From Sedimenticola sp. (GTDB taxonomy: Bacteria; Pseudomonadota; Gammaproteobacteria; Chromatiales; Chromatiaceae): 6,905 nt of DNA. The DNA lies in NCBI GenBank assembly GCA_026197195.1, contig JAPHUG010000432.1, forward strand, positions 1 to 6,905. The letters run 5' to 3'. Below, piece after piece: positions 5,129 to 6,905 of the stretch. The notes under the pieces are model-generated. The model saw only the letters and a list, made by a program, of their open reading frames with translations. It was not told where the DNA came from and did not search any database. The position numbers were made by a program, and so were the translations under genes. The number at the start of each line of letters is the position of its first letter. The stretch's first letter is position 1.

Positions 5129-5991
5129 AGGGCGGTAATCAGCTCGCCGATGAGTCGAATCGTCTTTTTCTCACTGTCGTAGCGGGGACAAAACTCTGCG
5201 ATCTCCATGCCCACCAGACCGGGCGCATCGGCAATCCCGGCAAGGGCATGACACAGATCATGGCCATTGATCCCTCCAGGCTCCGGCACCCCAACAGCCG
5301 GAGCAAACTGTGGATCAACGGCATCCAGGTCAATACTGATCCCCAAATAATCGGCATGCTCAGAAAGAGCCGTGACACTCGCCTTGAGTGCCCCGCAGAG
5401 CGTCGCTCGGGTCGAGACTTCTGACATACGGATGACACGCACACCAAGCCGTTCCATAAGTGACTGTTCAGCCGGCTCATAACTTCGCACTCCGATTAAT
5501 ACCAGACCCTGCGGTTCCAGGTGACGATTCTCACCATAGATCCGCCGCAACGGCCTATCCCCCTGGCCCAACAGGGCCGCAACCGGCATGCCGTGAATAT
5601 TTCCAGAAGGGGTGGTTTTGAAAGTGTGGGCGTCCATGTGGGCATCTATCCAGATCAGACCCAACTTAGCGTCATCCGGCAAGGCGCACATCACACCGGG
5701 CCAGACACCCATAGCACAGGAGTGATCCCCCCCAAAAAACAGAAAAGGTTGCTGCTGACGAACCAGCGCGGATGTAAATCGGGCGGCCTCCCGGCAAAGA
5801 CCCGCCACGGCATCGAGCTTGGAGGCCCGCTCATTCGGTTCAAACAGACCCTGCCACACCAGCCCAACACCCCGTTGTCGGCAAAACTGTTTCAACTCAA
5901 GAGAATCCCTGAGTACCATAGGGCCCCGCCAGCACCCTCTGTTACGACCCGCCTGGCCTGAGGCCACACCGAGGGTTGAGATTCGCCTCAT
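5032..5991 (-). CDS. arginase (ureohydrolase family)
   Basis: The product is 319 residues. Arginase hydrolyses L-arginine to L-ornithine and urea at a binuclear manganese site. All ligand motifs are present: GGDHS (87-91, His90), DAHMD (116-120, Asp116, His118, Asp120) and SIDLDAVDP (219-227, Asp221, Asp223). PSGNIHGMP (128-136) carries the Asn and His used for substrate carboxylate binding and proton transfer in arginases, and MEIAEF supplies Glu266. These favour arginase over agmatinase. The start fits the first strand ISTLGV and the RGP motif; its Shine-Dalgarno site is weak. The conserved fold ends near ELITALYG (283-290). Residues 288-319 form a Ser/Thr/Pro-rich tail lying wholly opposite the cyclodeaminase gene. 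thyA lies 79 bases upstream on the same strand, so the gene may be read from it. No clear promoter or ArgR box is seen. Confidence 0.93.
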   Translation of the reverse strand: MRRISTLGVASGQAGRNRGCWRGPMVLRDSLELKQFCRQRGVGLVWQGLFEPNERASKLDAVAGLCREAARFTSALVRQQQPFLFFGGDHSCAMGVWPGVMCALPDDAKLGLIWIDAHMDAHTFKTTPSGNIHGMPVAALLGQGDRPLRRIYGENRHLEPQGLVLIGVRSYEPAEQSLMERLGVRVIRMSEVSTRATLCGALKASVTALSEHADYLGISIDLDAVDPQFAPAVGVPEPGGINGHDLCHALAGIADAPGLVGMEIAEFCPRYDSEKKTIRLIGELITALYGDIRKPYRSLGLSSDGTSSTSSPMPKSEAN

Positions 5992-6070
5992 AACGCACCC
6001 GCCACTGCTACCGATAAAACCGAGAGGTTACTACTCAGTATAGGCTTCCTGGCACCATGGAGGGGCCGAA

Positions 6071-6865
6071 TCAGACGGCAACGGGGGCCTTGATATGAGG
6101 ATGACACTCATAATCTGTCAAGGTGAAATCATCAAAAACAAAATCAAACAGCGACGAAACCGACGGATTTAACTGCATGACCGGGAGTTTAAAAGGACTC
6201 CTCGCCAACTGCGTCTGGACCTGCTCCAGATGATTCGAATAGAGGTGTGCATCACCAAAGGTGTGTACAAAATCACCTGGCTTTAGGCCTGTGACCTGAG
6301 CAATCATCATGGTCAACAGCGCATAGGAGGCGATATTGAACGGCACCCCCAGGAAGATGTCAGCACTGCGCTGATAGAGCTGACAGGAGAGTTTGCCATC
6401 CGCCACATAGAACTGGAACAGACAGTGGCAGGGCGGCAAGGCCATATTGTCCACTTCAGCCGGGTTCCAGGCTGAAACCATCAGGCGCCGCGAATCAGGA
6501 TTATTCCGAATCTGCTCAACCAGCTGGCTAATCTGGTCAATACTGCCACCGCCAGCGGTCGGCCAAGAGCGCCATTGCGCCCCGTAGACAGGCCCCAGAT
6601 CGCCGTTTTCATCGGCCCACTCATCCCAGATGCTGACGCCATGCTCTTTCAGATAACGGATATTGGTCTCACCCTTCAGGAACCAGAGCAGCTCATGGAT
6701 AATCGAGCGCAGATGCACCTTTTTGGTTGTCACTAACGGAAAACCGTCTGCCAGATCAAAGCGCATCTGGTAACCAAAAACACTCATGGTGCCGGTACCG
6801 GTCCGGTCCTCTTTACGGGTACCGTTTTCCAACACATGGCGCATAAGATCGAGGTATTGGCGCAT
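6071..6865 (-). CDS. thyA: thymidylate synthase
   Basis: The product is 264 residues, exactly the E. coli ThyA length and colinear with it. It methylates dUMP to dTMP using 5,10-methylenetetrahydrofolate, releasing dihydrofolate that FolA must reduce. Visible active-site residues at E. coli numbering are Arg21 (EDRTGTGT), Trp80, Tyr94, the nucleophile Cys146 in LPPCHC, the phosphate-binding QRSAD block with Arg166, Ser167 and Asp169, and Asn177 ([10 protein letters not shown]). The ending ([12 protein letters not shown]) is the usual ThyA C-terminus, whose last residues close over the folate. AGG lies eight bases before the ATG. In many gammaproteobacteria folA follows thyA closely; here arginase and ornithine cyclodeaminase genes lie between them, over about 2 kb. 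Confidence 0.98.
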   Translation of the reverse strand: MRQYLDLMRHVLENGTRKEDRTGTGTMSVFGYQMRFDLADGFPLVTTKKVHLRSIIHELLWFLKGETNIRYLKEHGVSIWDEWADENGDLGPVYGAQWRSWPTAGGGSIDQISQLVEQIRNNPDSRRLMVSAWNPAEVDNMALPPCHCLFQFYVADGKLSCQLYQRSADIFLGVPFNIASYALLTMMIAQVTGLKPGDFVHTFGDAHLYSNHLEQVQTQLARSPFKLPVMQLNPSVSSLFDFVFDDFTLTDYECHPHIKAPVAV

Positions 6866-6868
6866 AAT

Positions 6869-6905
6869 TCAGCCTGCTTGTGTGCGATGTCTAAATGCCA
6901 GCCAA
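6869..6905 (-). CDS. possible 3' end of lgt (prolipoprotein diacylglyceryl transferase), partial
   Basis: One minus-strand frame reads WLAFRHRTQAG and then a TGA at 6871-6869, three bases before the thyA start. A hydrophobic stretch passing into a short basic tail is how Lgt proteins end, and lgt is the usual gene upstream of thyA in gammaproteobacteria. Eleven residues are too few to prove identity. The call rests mostly on expected gene order. Confidence 0.2.
   Translation of the reverse strand, partial: WLAFRHRTQAG

Noticed and set aside
5521..5961. 146-codon plus-strand frame opposite the arginase gene
   Set aside because: The arginase frame has every metal-ligand motif of its family. 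The opposite frame shows no domain and is a normal antisense shadow.
5992..6070. TATACT in the thyA-arginase gap as an arginase promoter
   Set aside because: It matches a -10 box, but no acceptable -35 lies 16-18 bases upstream, and reading from thyA explains expression equally well.

Overview
The window looks like a stretch of core chromosome from a gammaproteobacterium. The main reason is gene order: apaG and apaH run head-on into folA, as they do in Escherichia coli, and thyA lies further along on the folA strand. Protein sequences and motifs (264-residue ThyA, ApaH, ApaG, YjdF-type DUF2238) fit the same group. No rRNA, tRNA, CRISPR array, phage gene, transposase or insertion sequence was seen. 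I cannot name the genus.

Left part (1-1608, genes on the minus strand): the 5' two-thirds or so of a Gfo/Idh/MocA oxidoreductase resembling GnnA-type UDP-sugar dehydrogenases, cut by the window edge; a 53-residue single-pass membrane protein preceded by a near-ideal ribosome binding site; and an exported four-repeat ankyrin protein. A 150-base gap with a repeated TTCAGATA motif separates the ankyrin gene from the divergent apaG operon.

Middle (1609-3998): apaG, a DUF2238 membrane protein gene and apaH are packed on the plus strand with gaps of 16 and 8 bases, so they are probably one transcript. ApaH removes diadenosine tetraphosphate. ApaG is its usual neighbour and its biochemical role is unsettled. 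The DUF2238 gene is the unusual member. folA (dihydrofolate reductase) converges on apaH with only 26 bases between the stop codons and no visible terminator.

Right part (3999-6905): thyA and folA form a metabolic pair, since thymidylate synthase makes the dihydrofolate that DHFR recycles. Here they are separated by an arginine-catabolic pair: an arginase (minus strand) and an ornithine cyclodeaminase (plus strand). Together these two would convert arginine to ornithine plus urea, then ornithine to proline plus ammonia. The two genes converge and their 3' ends overlap by 97 bases. The overlapped part of the arginase is a Ser/Thr-rich tail beyond its conserved fold, which suggests the arginase frame was extended into the cyclodeaminase gene. 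The last 37 bases may hold the 3' end of lgt, the usual gene upstream of thyA.

Overall this is mostly ordinary housekeeping DNA. The points worth a second look are the arginase/cyclodeaminase arrangement, the DUF2238 insertion into apaG-apaH, the small membrane protein, and the repeated motif between the ankyrin gene and apaG.
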